Position numbers and translations under genes: made by a program
Origin: Candidatus Omnitrophota bacterium
GTDB taxonomy: Bacteria > Ratteibacteria > UBA8468 > B48-G9 > JAFGKM01
Assembly (NCBI GenBank): GCA_023819365.1
Contig: JAMWBP010000001.1
Coordinates: forward strand, 1 to 23,102
Direction of reading: 5' to 3'
Length of the DNA: 23,102 nucleotides
The notes under the pieces: model-generated
Database searches by the model: none
What the model was told of the DNA's origin: nothing
The model's input: the letters and a program-made list of their open reading frames with translations, nothing else
Part shown: positions 16,696 to 23,102 of the stretch, in pieces
Layout of the letters: every line of letters starts with the position of its first letter
Numbering within the stretch: the stretch's first letter is position 1

Positions 16696-16767
16696 TGCCG
16701 GGGGGCAGAATCGAACTGCCCACGCCAGCCTTTTCAGGGCTGCGCTCTACCACTGAGCTACCCCGGC
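16696..16767 (-). tRNA. tRNA-Phe (anticodon GAA)
   Basis: The minus strand folds as a full cloverleaf of 72 nt: acceptor GCCGGGG/CCCCGGC, D arm GCTC-AGTGGTA-GAGC, anticodon arm CAGCC-CTGAAAA-GGCTG, variable GCGTG, and T arm GGCAG-TTCGATT-CTGCC, with discriminator A. The anticodon is GAA, reading UUC/UUU. The CCA end is not encoded (the sequence continues with CTG), so it must be added enzymatically. A near-consensus promoter lies upstream. Confidence 0.96.
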
Positions 16768-16814
16768 AATTAAACTTAAAAACCATAAACATTTCTCTAT
16801 AATCTCTACTCTTA

Positions 16815-16842
16815 AGTATACCAGATACCTATTTTTTGTCAA
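16815..16842 (-). promoter_or_regulatory. Strong sigma-70 promoter of tRNA-Phe
   Basis: On the minus strand a perfect TTGACA (16842-16837) is followed after 16 bp by TATACT (16820-16815). Transcription would start near 16807, about 40 nt before the tRNA. With no clear terminator after the tRNA, it may also feed secA and the dnaA operon. Confidence 0.8.
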
Positions 16843-16912
16843 CCCGTTCACACAGATAGGGTAGATGGTCATAGGGATTGTTATCATCCCTTTATAACCC
16901 ATAACGTTTATC

Positions 16913-17067
16913 CCCCTCACCTTCTCCTCCCCATTGTTCCCCCTCTCTCTTCCCCTCTCCCCTCTGGGGAGAGGGTATGGGTGAGGGGTCTATCCCTCTC
17001 CCCTCTGGGGAGAGGGTATGGTGAGGGGTCTATCCCTCTCCACAGCGGGGAGAGGGCAGGGTGAGGG
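16913..17067. repeat. Tandem array of three palindromic repeats (b-d)
   Basis: Three copies of the palindrome follow one another with a period of about 40 nt. Inner palindromes are CCCTCTCCCC-TCT-GGGGAGAGGG at 16953-16975 and a second like it from 16994; the third (17034-17057) has the loop CACAGC and a shorter left arm. The joining phrase gaggggtctatccctctc recurs between copies. The 313-nt stretch 16768-17080 holds only the tRNA promoter and this array; no gene was seen. Confidence 0.88.
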
Positions 17068-17080
17068 ACGAAGGACTTAT

Positions 17081-18175
17081 TTACAGTAAATCTTCAACAT
17101 ATCTTGCAATTGCAAGACAGGATGTTAATCCGGGAGAATCAATTCCAATTAAATTTATAAAGTTAGGTAATTCCTCTTTTATAATAAAGTCCTTAAAATC
17201 TTCTCCTTGTTTTTGTAATTTTGGTCTTATCCCATAACTTTCAGGGACTAAATCATCTATCTCTATATCGGGTATAAATTTTTTAATCTGCTGGTAAAAA
17301 AAGCCCCTTTTCTTTTCATCTGGTTTAAATATAGAATTTCCTTTTTCATCAGGATATGGTGGATAAACTTTCTGGACATATTCAACATCAGGTCCTGCCC
17401 TTAAAATCCCATCAAATCTTGGTGTTAAATGTATTCCAAGCCCTTCTTTCGCAGGGACTGGATAAATGAGTAAAGGAATATTGCATTTTTTTGAAATTGT
17501 AAAATAGTCCCCTTTTGCCCAGAATACATCATAATTAAAACCCAGTTTCCTTGAAATCTCATCTCCATAAAGCCCTGCAGAGTTTATAACTATCTCTGAA
17601 TAATACCTGCCTTTCTCTGTTTCTACAAGATAGACACCATTTTTCTTTTCAAGATTTATCACCTTTTCATCAAAACCAGCAATCCCACCATTATTTATAA
17701 GTTTTTCATACAGACAATCCATCAAATAATGGACATTTAAAATTCCTGTTGAGCCAGTATATAAAGCATAAAGTCCTTCAATTTCAGGCGCAAAATTTTT
17801 TATTTCATTCTTCTCAATTATTTTAATATCAGAAACCCCATTTTCAATCCCCTGCTTATATAGTTTTTCTATCTCTTTTACCTCACTTTGTTCAACTGCA
17901 ACTGTTAATTTCCCTGTTTTTTTATGGAGGATATTGTTTTCTTTTAAGAACTCATAAAGTAGTTGATTTCCCTGGACACAAAGTTTTGCTTTTAATGAAC
18001 CGGTTGGATAATGAATCCCGGAATGTATTACTTCACTATTTCTTGAACTTGTTTCAAGTCCATATCTTTTATTCTTTTCAACTAAACCAACCGAATATTT
18101 CTTTGACAACTGGCAAGCAATTGAAAGTCCCACTACTCCTGCACCAATAACTATAATGTCAAAGTCCTTTTCCAT
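17081..18175 (-). CDS. FAD-dependent oxidoreductase, LhgO/GlpA-like (DAO family)
   Basis: A 364-aa protein with an N-terminal FAD-binding Rossmann motif IVIGAGVVGLS (GAGVVG at residues 11-16), then SSRNSEVIHSGIHYP (about 43-57), the signature shared by L-2-hydroxyglutarate oxidase and glycerol-3-phosphate dehydrogenase relatives, and a C-terminal FAD-contact segment IGIDSPGLTSCLAIA. The family oxidises 2-hydroxyacids, amino acids or glycerol 3-phosphate. Its ATG lies inside the glycerophosphodiesterase gene (17-nt overlap), which releases glycerol 3-phosphate, so a glycerol-3-phosphate substrate is plausible, although sequence alone looks more LhgO-like. The gene is strikingly AT-rich, and a palindrome array follows it. 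Confidence 0.82.
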   Translation of the reverse strand: MEKDFDIIVIGAGVVGLSIACQLSKKYSVGLVEKNKRYGLETSSRNSEVIHSGIHYPTGSLKAKLCVQGNQLLYEFLKENNILHKKTGKLTVAVEQSEVKEIEKLYKQGIENGVSDIKIIEKNEIKNFAPEIEGLYALYTGSTGILNVHYLMDCLYEKLINNGGIAGFDEKVINLEKKNGVYLVETEKGRYYSEIVINSAGLYGDEISRKLGFNYDVFWAKGDYFTISKKCNIPLLIYPVPAKEGLGIHLTPRFDGILRAGPDVEYVQKVYPPYPDEKGNSIFKPDEKKRGFFYQQIKKFIPDIEIDDLVPESYGIRPKLQKQGEDFKDFIIKEELPNFINLIGIDSPGLTSCLAIARYVEDLL

Positions 18176-18887
18176 CTTTAATTTTTATAAGTATATCTGG
18201 CATATCTGTCAAAACTACATCAACCCCTATCTTAATATATTTTTCTGCTGTCTCTATATCATTTGCGTAAAAAACATTCACAATTATACCATAAGAATGT
18301 GCTTTTTTAACCATCTCTTCTGTTATCTGATAGGAAGGAGCAAAAAATTGTAATCTCTCACAATTCCATCTCTTTGTCTCTTCAATATATCTTTCAGGGA
18401 TGTTTTGATATTTCATATTACATATCCTTACTTCAGGATACAACTTTCTTGCCAGTGGTATCAAAGAAGAATCAATAGCGAGATATGTGCTTTTAATTTT
18501 TCCCAATTCAATCAGGATTTTTATAACCCTTCTAATTAAATCTTCATCTGTCCATATGTGCAGGTTTATATCAATGTGATTGGGTATAGATTCAATTGCA
18601 TCTTTTAGTGTTGGTATTGTCTCTCCTTTAAATTTTTCTGCCTTCTTTTTCCCTGCGTCAAGTTTTTTTATCTCCTTTAATGTTAAATCCCATATGTATC
18701 CAGTCCCATCTGTGGTTCTGTCAATCTTCTCATCATGTAAAATAACAGGAACTTTATCCTTTGAAAACTTAACATCCATCTCTATCTCATCTACTTTCAA
18801 CTCAACCGCTTTTTTGAAAGACAAAACAGTATTTTCAGGATATTCCCAACTAAATCCCCTATGTGCACATATCTTAATATTTTTCAT
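18159..18887 (-). CDS. Glycerophosphodiester phosphodiesterase family protein
   Basis: A 242-aa GDPD TIM barrel that would hydrolyse glycerophosphodiesters to an alcohol and glycerol 3-phosphate. Family marks are AHRGFSWEYPENT (His9, Arg10), EIEMDVKFSKDKVPVILHDE (Glu36, Asp38, His51), DRTTDGTG, and the C-terminal GVDVVLTDMPDIL. The usual metal-binding glutamate in the IEIK-type strand appears as INLHIW, so His replaces Glu; this could change the metal site or activity. There is no signal peptide, suggesting a cytoplasmic enzyme. The start ATG overlaps the stop of the exported glycosidase-like gene (ATGA) and AGGGGG lies upstream. Confidence 0.88.
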   Translation of the reverse strand: MKNIKICAHRGFSWEYPENTVLSFKKAVELKVDEIEMDVKFSKDKVPVILHDEKIDRTTDGTGYIWDLTLKEIKKLDAGKKKAEKFKGETIPTLKDAIESIPNHIDINLHIWTDEDLIRRVIKILIELGKIKSTYLAIDSSLIPLARKLYPEVRICNMKYQNIPERYIEETKRWNCERLQFFAPSYQITEEMVKKAHSYGIIVNVFYANDIETAEKYIKIGVDVVLTDMPDILIKIKDGKGL

Positions 18888-19957
18888 TTTCCCCCTTTTA
18901 ACTTCTCATTATAATTTTTTATAACCTCAAGATATTCAGGATATATCACATCAAGGTGCCACAATAGAACAAAATTTGCTTCCATTTTTATTGCATAATC
19001 AATCTGGTCTCTCAACGGGGCATAACCACCTGTGTATGACCCCATAGGTCCCTCAAAACCAATCACTCCTGTCTTTTCTTTAAACCTTTTCATTAAGATA
19101 TTAAGTTGATGGTTTGGGTCAAAAACAATCCCTTTATGAGCCATAAACAGTCCCATCGGTATTATCCTAACATTATTCTCTTTCCCTCTTTTAATAGCAT
19201 AGTTCACAATCTCTTCTGATTCCCTGTAACTTCTTCTGTGGCTCCCATCCGGATTAACACCATAATAGTCAGTAAAGGCAATACATAAAGGGATATCAGG
19301 GAATTCTTTTATATAAATATCCACTACTTTTTTACAGTAATTTATATATAAATCCTCTGCCTCTATATCCCATTTTAGGTTTTTAAACTCCTCATAATTT
19401 GAAAATCCGACCGAAAGTTCAAGCCCATTTCCAAAGGGCCAGCCAGTTATAAAAATAAAAGAAATCCTTTCTTTCTCTTGAAGTGAATGGATAAATTTTG
19501 AAAACTCCTTAATGGTATTCGCCCATATCTCAAGCATTTCAGTATTTAAGACCCTTTTTCCATCTTTTTCTTTCCATGGCAGGTATGTTCTGACCTTTTT
19601 CCCGTCAGGATAGGAATAGTAATATGGCTCAACTTCCTCAAATACCCAGGAAGGGGTATGAATTCCAGCAAGTATATTATAGCCCAACTTTTTATCTGTC
19701 TCTTTTGCCTCATCAAGCATTCTGGGCATTCCAATCCAAGTATATTTCCCTTTTTCTTTTTCAATATCCTTCCAGGCAGCATAATTATTTATTCCTTCTA
19801 CTGGATATTCAAAAAGGTTCTTCCTTTTCCCACCAACCAGGACATAGTTGCAGGTATTTGTTGTAACAAAAATCCCTATAGGTGTTTTAACTTCTCCCTC
19901 TCCAGAGAACAACAATCTACTACCCAGAATTATACAAAACAATATATTCAATCTCAT
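18884..19957 (-). CDS. Probable exported TIM-barrel glycoside hydrolase-like protein
   Basis: A 357-aa protein with a short hydrophobic N-terminus (MRLNILFCIILGSRLLFSG) that looks like a signal peptide, cleaved around residue 19. The rest has the feel of a beta/alpha-barrel glycosidase: NNYAAWKDIEKEKGKYTW resembles the segment after beta-strand 1 of GH42/GH5-type enzymes, and Glu180 (FGNGLELS) and Glu302 (IGFEGPMG) are placed as acid/base and nucleophile candidates. The specific family is not recognised. AGGAGG lies 6 nt before the ATG. It begins a tightly overlapping unit with GDPD and the FAD oxidoreductase, so its product may feed the same catabolic route. Confidence 0.6.
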   Translation of the reverse strand: MRLNILFCIILGSRLLFSGEGEVKTPIGIFVTTNTCNYVLVGGKRKNLFEYPVEGINNYAAWKDIEKEKGKYTWIGMPRMLDEAKETDKKLGYNILAGIHTPSWVFEEVEPYYYSYPDGKKVRTYLPWKEKDGKRVLNTEMLEIWANTIKEFSKFIHSLQEKERISFIFITGWPFGNGLELSVGFSNYEEFKNLKWDIEAEDLYINYCKKVVDIYIKEFPDIPLCIAFTDYYGVNPDGSHRRSYRESEEIVNYAIKRGKENNVRIIPMGLFMAHKGIVFDPNHQLNILMKRFKEKTGVIGFEGPMGSYTGGYAPLRDQIDYAIKMEANFVLLWHLDVIYPEYLEVIKNYNEKLKGGK

Positions 19958-20019
19958 AAATTACCTCCTATGTTAAAAATCAAAAACTCTACTCTAAAGA
20001 CCGATGTTTTTAAACTTTC

Positions 20020-20069
20020 TTTCGCTCCTTTTGGGCACAAATTTATTACTCTGTTGTGTATAAGCGAAA
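20020..20069 (-). promoter_or_regulatory. Possible structured leader upstream of the glycosidase-like gene
   Basis: In the 165-nt spacer 19958-20122, the arms TTTCGCT and AGCGAAA (7 bp) enclose a second pair CACAA/TTGTG. An AGGAGGTG lies just 5' of the structure with no obvious canonical start codon after it, which might indicate a short leader peptide. No known riboswitch class was recognised. Confidence 0.25.
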
Positions 20070-20122
20070 TAACACACCTCCTATTTATTTTATCTGTTCT
20101 GTAAATCTCTCCTTCAAATTGT

Positions 20123-20780
20123 TTATACACCCCTTGCGGTCCAGTATTTCCGCCAAGGACCAGAACTACTGTCCCCGTTATAACCTATCTCACTACCTGC
20201 CTTAAAATATTCCACATGACCATCATGAAAGAGAAAGTTTGAGCCATTGTTATGGTATGTTGCCAGTCCTCCCATCGTGTTCACAGATGGGTCTGTATCA
20301 AATCGGATTCTGTCTCTGTAAGGGCCCCAATCAAAGCGATAGTAGAGTCCACCGTCACCGAATCTACCTACTTCAGCCGCAATAACAAACTGGGAAGGTT
20401 TTACTATCCTTGATTCCTTATACTTCGCCTGGTAACTATCGGCTATTCCCGTATAGTTCTCAGAGTAGACCTTTCGTTTTTTTGTGGGGCAATAAAAGAC
20501 AAGTAGGTTGGATATATATATTATTTCTTCGTAATTCGTCAAGTAGACTATTATTAGTGTACCATTGGTTAGGACGGGGAAAATAACCATTCCAGTCATC
20601 AATATACATTTTTAAAGCAAGTCCTATCTGTTTTAAATTATTCATACAGGTTGCCTGCCTTGCTTTTTCCCTTGCCTGGGAAAGTGCTGGTAGCAACATT
20701 GCTGCTAAAATTGCAATGATTGCCACCACGACCAACAACTCTATCAGCGTGAACCCTTTTCTTCTTTCTCTCCTTTTCAT
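20123..20780 (-). pseudogene. Type II secretion-type pseudopilin (H-X9-DG), frameshifted
   Basis: Two overlapping frames together encode one pseudopilin. The N-terminal frame (20780 to a stop at 20460) starts [21 protein letters not shown], with the prepilin peptidase site G/FTLIE and a hydrophobic helix, and reads well to about residue 90. The C-terminal frame then takes over at [18 protein letters not shown] and ends at 20123; it contains YHNNGSNFLFHDGHVEYF, an exact H-X9-DG motif of this family. Adding one AT unit at the (AT)5 tract 20512-20521 would rejoin them into 219 aa. AAGGAGG precedes the ATG. Such proteins are exported, cleaved and assembled into pilus-like structures. A real mutation, phase variation or an assembly error are all possible. 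Confidence 0.85.
20512..20521. repeat. (AT)5 dinucleotide tract at the pilin frameshift
   Basis: Five AT units lie exactly where the pilin reading frame changes. Loss of one unit from an ancestral (AT)6 would account for the break: six units would read [15 protein letters not shown] without interruption. An A7 run further downstream is a less likely site, because the second frame already reads sensibly before it. Confidence 0.75.
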
Positions 20781-20870
20781 TTTATTTTCCTCCTTTCTTT
20801 TTTTCTCACTTCTATTTTCCTTTTACTGCCTTCTCTCTTTTCCCTCATCCTTTGGCCCCCTCTCCTTTCT

Positions 20871-20943
20871 CCTCTCCCCTTTGGGGAGAGGGGTGGGTGA
20901 GGGGTCTATCCCTCTCCCCTTTGGGGAGAGGGTTGGGTGAGGG
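20871..20943. repeat. Two tandem palindromic repeats (e, f)
   Basis: CCTCTCCCC-TTT-GGGGAGAGG (from 20871) and a second copy (20910-20943) are joined by the same gaggggtctatccctctc phrase seen in the array at 16913-17067. They fill most of the 172-nt gap between the isomerase-like gene and the pilin gene. Confidence 0.88.
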
Positions 20944-20952
20944 CCTTTTTCC

Positions 20953-21804
20953 TCACCTCCTTTCCAGTATTTTTTTCAGGTAGTTAAAGTCATCAATTGT
21001 CCCTTGTTCTACATCTTTTGGCTCTTCATATTCAAGGCCAATATATCCGGTATAAATTTTAATATCTTCTTTTTTCCCCTCATCCTTACCTTCTCCCCTT
21101 AGGGGAGAAGGAGGTGAAGGGAAATTCTTAATCTCTCCTGCAAGGGGAGAAGGAGCAGAGTTGAAAAGTTTCTCAAATATCTTTTTATAGTCAATCACAC
21201 CTTCAGATAACCTGCAGTATTTCGGCTTTCCATCTTCATACTTTACACTCTTAAAATGTGTGAACCCGATATATGGCAGGATATGGTCAATAGCAGATAC
21301 AGGGTCCTCCCCGTAATATAAAAAGTTTGCAGGGTCATAGTTTATCTTTACATTTTCCATCCCTACTTCCTCTATGAGTTGTTTACACCTTTCTGCCTTT
21401 CTCATCAGTCCACCGTGGTTTTCTACCACCACCTCCATCCCATAATCACCTGCCATCTTCCCTGTCTCTTTCAGTGTTTCTACCACATTATTAAATACCT
21501 CTTCCTTATCCTCCCATACAGTGCATACCCTTAAATATTTCACACCTAACACCTCTGCAAGAGGTATCTCCTGTTTCCATTTATCTGTTATAGATACCTC
21601 TATGAACTTTATCCCTTTACTTTCTGCTGTCTCTTTTGCTCTTTTTATCTCATCTCTGTCTCTCTTAAATAACAAGGGAAGGTCCTCTCCTCCGTTAAAC
21701 ATAAACATACTACATATATCCTTTATCCCTATCTTCTTCATAAAATCACAGTACCTTTCAAAATTATAAAACCTGAACCCCCAGGGTGAACTTGTATATC
21801 TCAT
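20953..21804 (-). CDS. Sugar phosphate isomerase/epimerase-like TIM barrel with in-frame repeat insertion
   Basis: A 283-aa xylose isomerase-like TIM-barrel protein. Metal and catalytic segments of the superfamily are visible: VVVENHGGL, KINYDPANF, FTHFKSVKYEDG and the final IGLEYEEP. Such enzymes isomerise or epimerise sugars or related polyols. The ATG at 21804 overlaps the stop of the upstream dehydrogenase (TAATG), with GGAGG just before it; the longer ATG at 21816 would put that site inside the gene. Residues 216-250 (nt 21055-21159) include APSPLAGE and PSPPSPLRGEGKDEG, which are translations of two palindromic repeats, inserted in frame just before the last strand. The rest of the fold appears whole, so the protein may still work. 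Confidence 0.85.
   Translation of the reverse strand: MRYTSSPWGFRFYNFERYCDFMKKIGIKDICSMFMFNGGEDLPLLFKRDRDEIKRAKETAESKGIKFIEVSITDKWKQEIPLAEVLGVKYLRVCTVWEDKEEVFNNVVETLKETGKMAGDYGMEVVVENHGGLMRKAERCKQLIEEVGMENVKINYDPANFLYYGEDPVSAIDHILPYIGFTHFKSVKYEDGKPKYCRLSEGVIDYKKIFEKLFNSAPSPLAGEIKNFPSPPSPLRGEGKDEGKKEDIKIYTGYIGLEYEEPKDVEQGTIDDFNYLKKILERR
21076..21160. repeat. Two palindromic repeats inside a coding sequence (g1, g2)
   Basis: g1 has the perfect 10-bp stem CCTTCTCCCC/GGGGAGAAGG (21089-21098 and 21102-21111, loop TTA) with outer arms CCCCTCATCC and GGTGAAGGG. g2 (21133-21160) is a shorter copy around TCTCC and GGGGAGA. Both lie in the isomerase-like gene and are read as SPLRGEG and SPLAGE. Confidence 0.85.
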
Positions 21805-22850
21805 TAGTCCTCCCATTTAAGTAAAATTTTGAGTATTTCCTTGTTTTCTTTTAATTTTTTATATGCCTTCGGTGCATCATCTACAAATACCTCTTCTGTA
21901 TAAAGTGACTTTGCATCAAACTTCCCTTCTGATATAAGTTTTAGTATCTCTTCTTTACCTCCTGGGTTAAGTGCTATTGTGGCAGAGACAGTTAAATCAC
22001 TACAGTTCCACCTTGCATATCTTGTGATAATTACCGGCTGCCTGTATTGACCCTGTAGATGGACCCTTCCACCGGGCTTTATATAGTCAAATAGTTTGTT
22101 TACTGCAGAAGGGTCACCACTGCACTCTATCACAACATCCGCCTTTTCCCCATTATTCATCTCAAGGAGTTGTTTTGTGGAGTTGGGACTACTGGTATTT
22201 ACAATGTAGTCAGTATATTTTTTAGCAAGTTTCAGCCGTGGTTCAAGTATATCTGTGGCAATAACCTTACCAGCACCGTATAACTTTGCCAGTTGAACAG
22301 CAGAGAGTCCAATTACTCCCATCCCAATTACAATTACCGTCTCACCGGGAAGTATCTTTACCTTATCAATCCCCTTCTTTGCTACAGATGCAAGATATGC
22401 TACCACTGCCTCCTGATAACTTACATTATCAGGAATCTTTGCAGGTCTATCCATCAGCGCTGGACTTGTTTTAGGGTTTTTTATTGCATAACTACATTGA
22501 CCTCCCCAGGCAGCCATATAGTCAGGATAATATCTAACTTCATTTGCCATTACCCTGTCCCCAATCTTTAATTTTTCTCCTTTATTTGTTGTAAATGCTT
22601 TTTCTCCAACATATACAACCTCTCCTACCTCTTCATATCCAGGGATACAGGGATACCAGACGCCTTCCCCACCTGTCTCTCCACTATATACCGCCATCTC
22701 TGTCCCTGTTGATATTCCGCTATACTTTGTCTTCACCACTATTGTTTCGTCATCAACTTCTGCAAATTTTATCTCCTTCACTTCTGCCTCTTCTGGTCTT
22801 TTAAATATTATTGCCTTGCCTTTCTCGTACATCTTCCTCCTTTCTCCCAT
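21804..22850 (-). CDS. MDR-family alcohol/polyol dehydrogenase lacking the usual catalytic-zinc cysteine
   Basis: A 348-aa medium-chain dehydrogenase. The Rossmann motif VIGMGVIGLSA (GMGVIG, 176-181) followed by Asp200 in VIATD suggests NAD(H). Where zinc enzymes have CGICGTD, this reads SGISTGTE (44-51), as in a zinc-less MDR branch, so ordinary zinc chemistry is doubtful. IPGYEEVGEV and the C-terminal KPGGRVHLQGQ are also typical. The start may be 22850 or ATG 22832 (MYEKGKAIIF), which has GGAGG only 3 nt upstream; the latter fits the family better but the spacing is tight. Its stop overlaps the start of the isomerase-like gene (TAATG), so the two likely act on the same sugar or polyol under the LacI-type regulator upstream. 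Confidence 0.88.
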   Translation of the reverse strand: MGERRKMYEKGKAIIFKRPEEAEVKEIKFAEVDDETIVVKTKYSGISTGTEMAVYSGETGGEGVWYPCIPGYEEVGEVVYVGEKAFTTNKGEKLKIGDRVMANEVRYYPDYMAAWGGQCSYAIKNPKTSPALMDRPAKIPDNVSYQEAVVAYLASVAKKGIDKVKILPGETVIVIGMGVIGLSAVQLAKLYGAGKVIATDILEPRLKLAKKYTDYIVNTSSPNSTKQLLEMNNGEKADVVIECSGDPSAVNKLFDYIKPGGRVHLQGQYRQPVIITRYARWNCSDLTVSATIALNPGGKEEILKLISEGKFDAKSLYTEEVFVDDAPKAYKKLKENKEILKILLKWED

Positions 22851-22856
22851 CCTTTC

Positions 22857-22910
22857 CCCTCATCCTCACCTTCTCCCCCAAGGGGAGAGGGAATAGAGGG
22901 AGAAGGTAGG
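22857..22910. repeat. Palindromic repeat (h) between LacI-type gene and dehydrogenase
   Basis: CCCCTCATCCTCACC is followed by TTCTCCCC-CAA-GGGGAGAG (22871-22889), then an imperfect right arm ending GGTAGGGGG. It fills nearly the whole 63-nt gap and lies beside the dehydrogenase start, so it would be in the mRNA leader or spacer. Confidence 0.75.
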
Positions 22911-22913
22911 GGG

Positions 22914-23102
22914 TTATCCAAAGTTTTTCAGTTCTGGTTTTATAAACACCTGCTGTGGCTCTGTTGTTTCTTCTATCTCTTCAAGTAAAATCTCTGCCGC
23001 CCTCATTCCAATCTCTTCTCCTTTCTGCTCAACAAAAGGTATACTATCTCTTACCACTGAGTGGAAGCCAACATCTGACATCTCACTTAAACTTAAGTCC
23101 AC
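22914..23102 (-). CDS. LacI-type transcriptional regulator, C-terminal end (partial)
   Basis: The last 62 codons of a gene that continues past the right edge. The text SDVGFHSVVRDSIPFVEQKG, then EEIGMRAAEILLEEIE and QQVFIKPEL, matches the end of the sugar-binding domain of LacI/GalR proteins (or GntR proteins with the same sensor): conserved promoter-proximal strand, the helix with MGxRAAELL, and the final strand. The DNA-binding domain lies outside the window. It is 63 nt upstream of the dehydrogenase gene in the same direction, so it probably controls that sugar or polyol unit. Confidence 0.75.
   Translation of the reverse strand: MDLSLSEMSDVGFHSVVRDSIPFVEQKGEEIGMRAAEILLEEIEETTEPQQVFIKPELKNFG

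Noticed and set aside
16573..16773. 66-aa plus-strand frame
   Set aside because: It runs over a palindromic repeat and antisense to tRNA-Phe; no coding evidence.
16913..17067. Possible CRISPR array in the tandem palindromes
   Set aside because: Units follow each other with a near-constant joining phrase, there are no unique spacers of uniform size, and no cas gene is in the window.
20460..20485. Programmed frameshifting at the A7 run in the pilin gene
   Set aside because: The second frame already encodes family-like sequence upstream of the A7, so the shift occurs earlier, at the AT tract.

Overview
This 23.1 kb window is a gene-dense bacterial chromosome segment. The 16 protein genes from position 4049 to the right edge are all on the minus strand. 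Five more on the left (thrS to the GGDEF gene) are on the plus strand. Base composition is moderately AT-rich, and AGA/AGG and ATA codons are common. Three things suggest an uncultured diderm lineage of the PVC/Omnitrophota type: a pseudopilin with an N-terminal GFTLIE signal and a C-terminal H-X9-DG motif, a URO-D-like methyltransferase-fold protein, and a LacI regulator next to sugar dehydrogenase and isomerase genes. That placement is inference; no rRNA is present to confirm it.

Left block (1-4059, plus strand): the classic translation operon thrS (5' end outside the window)-infC-rpmI-rplT, followed 10 nt later by a membrane GAF-GGDEF diguanylate cyclase. infC has no ATG/GTG/TTG in its first 70 codons and starts at ATC 1735 behind a GGAGG. 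A 35-bp tandem duplication covers the thrS stop codon.

Core block (4049-16767, minus strand, read right to left): tRNA-Phe with a near-consensus promoter, then secA, dnaA, dnaN, dciA, dapA, accD, folC, a URO-D-like gene, pyrC and a small V-ATPase stalk-like coiled-coil gene. Several junctions overlap by 4 nt or lie within a few nt, so this is probably one long housekeeping transcription unit. A perfect DnaA box lies in the 14-nt secA-dnaA gap. SecA carries a roughly 355-residue charged, coiled-coil insertion in the second nucleotide-binding domain, where E. coli has a variable loop of about 30 residues.

Right block (16768-23102, minus strand): a LacI-type regulator (partial), a zinc-less MDR dehydrogenase and a sugar phosphate isomerase-like TIM barrel joined by a TAATG overlap; a frameshifted pseudopilin; and an AT-rich three-gene unit (exported glycosidase-like protein, glycerophosphodiesterase, FAD-dependent oxidoreductase). 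These look like carbohydrate and glycerol-phosphate scavenging functions.

The right block is seeded with a family of GC-rich palindromes (core CTCCCC-N3-GGGGAG, outer arms CCCTCACC/GGTGAGGG). They occur singly and in tandem between genes, and two copies sit in frame inside the isomerase gene and are translated. The most interesting items are the SecA insertion, the protein-coding copies of the palindrome, the non-AUG start of infC, and the pilin frameshift at an (AT)5 tract.
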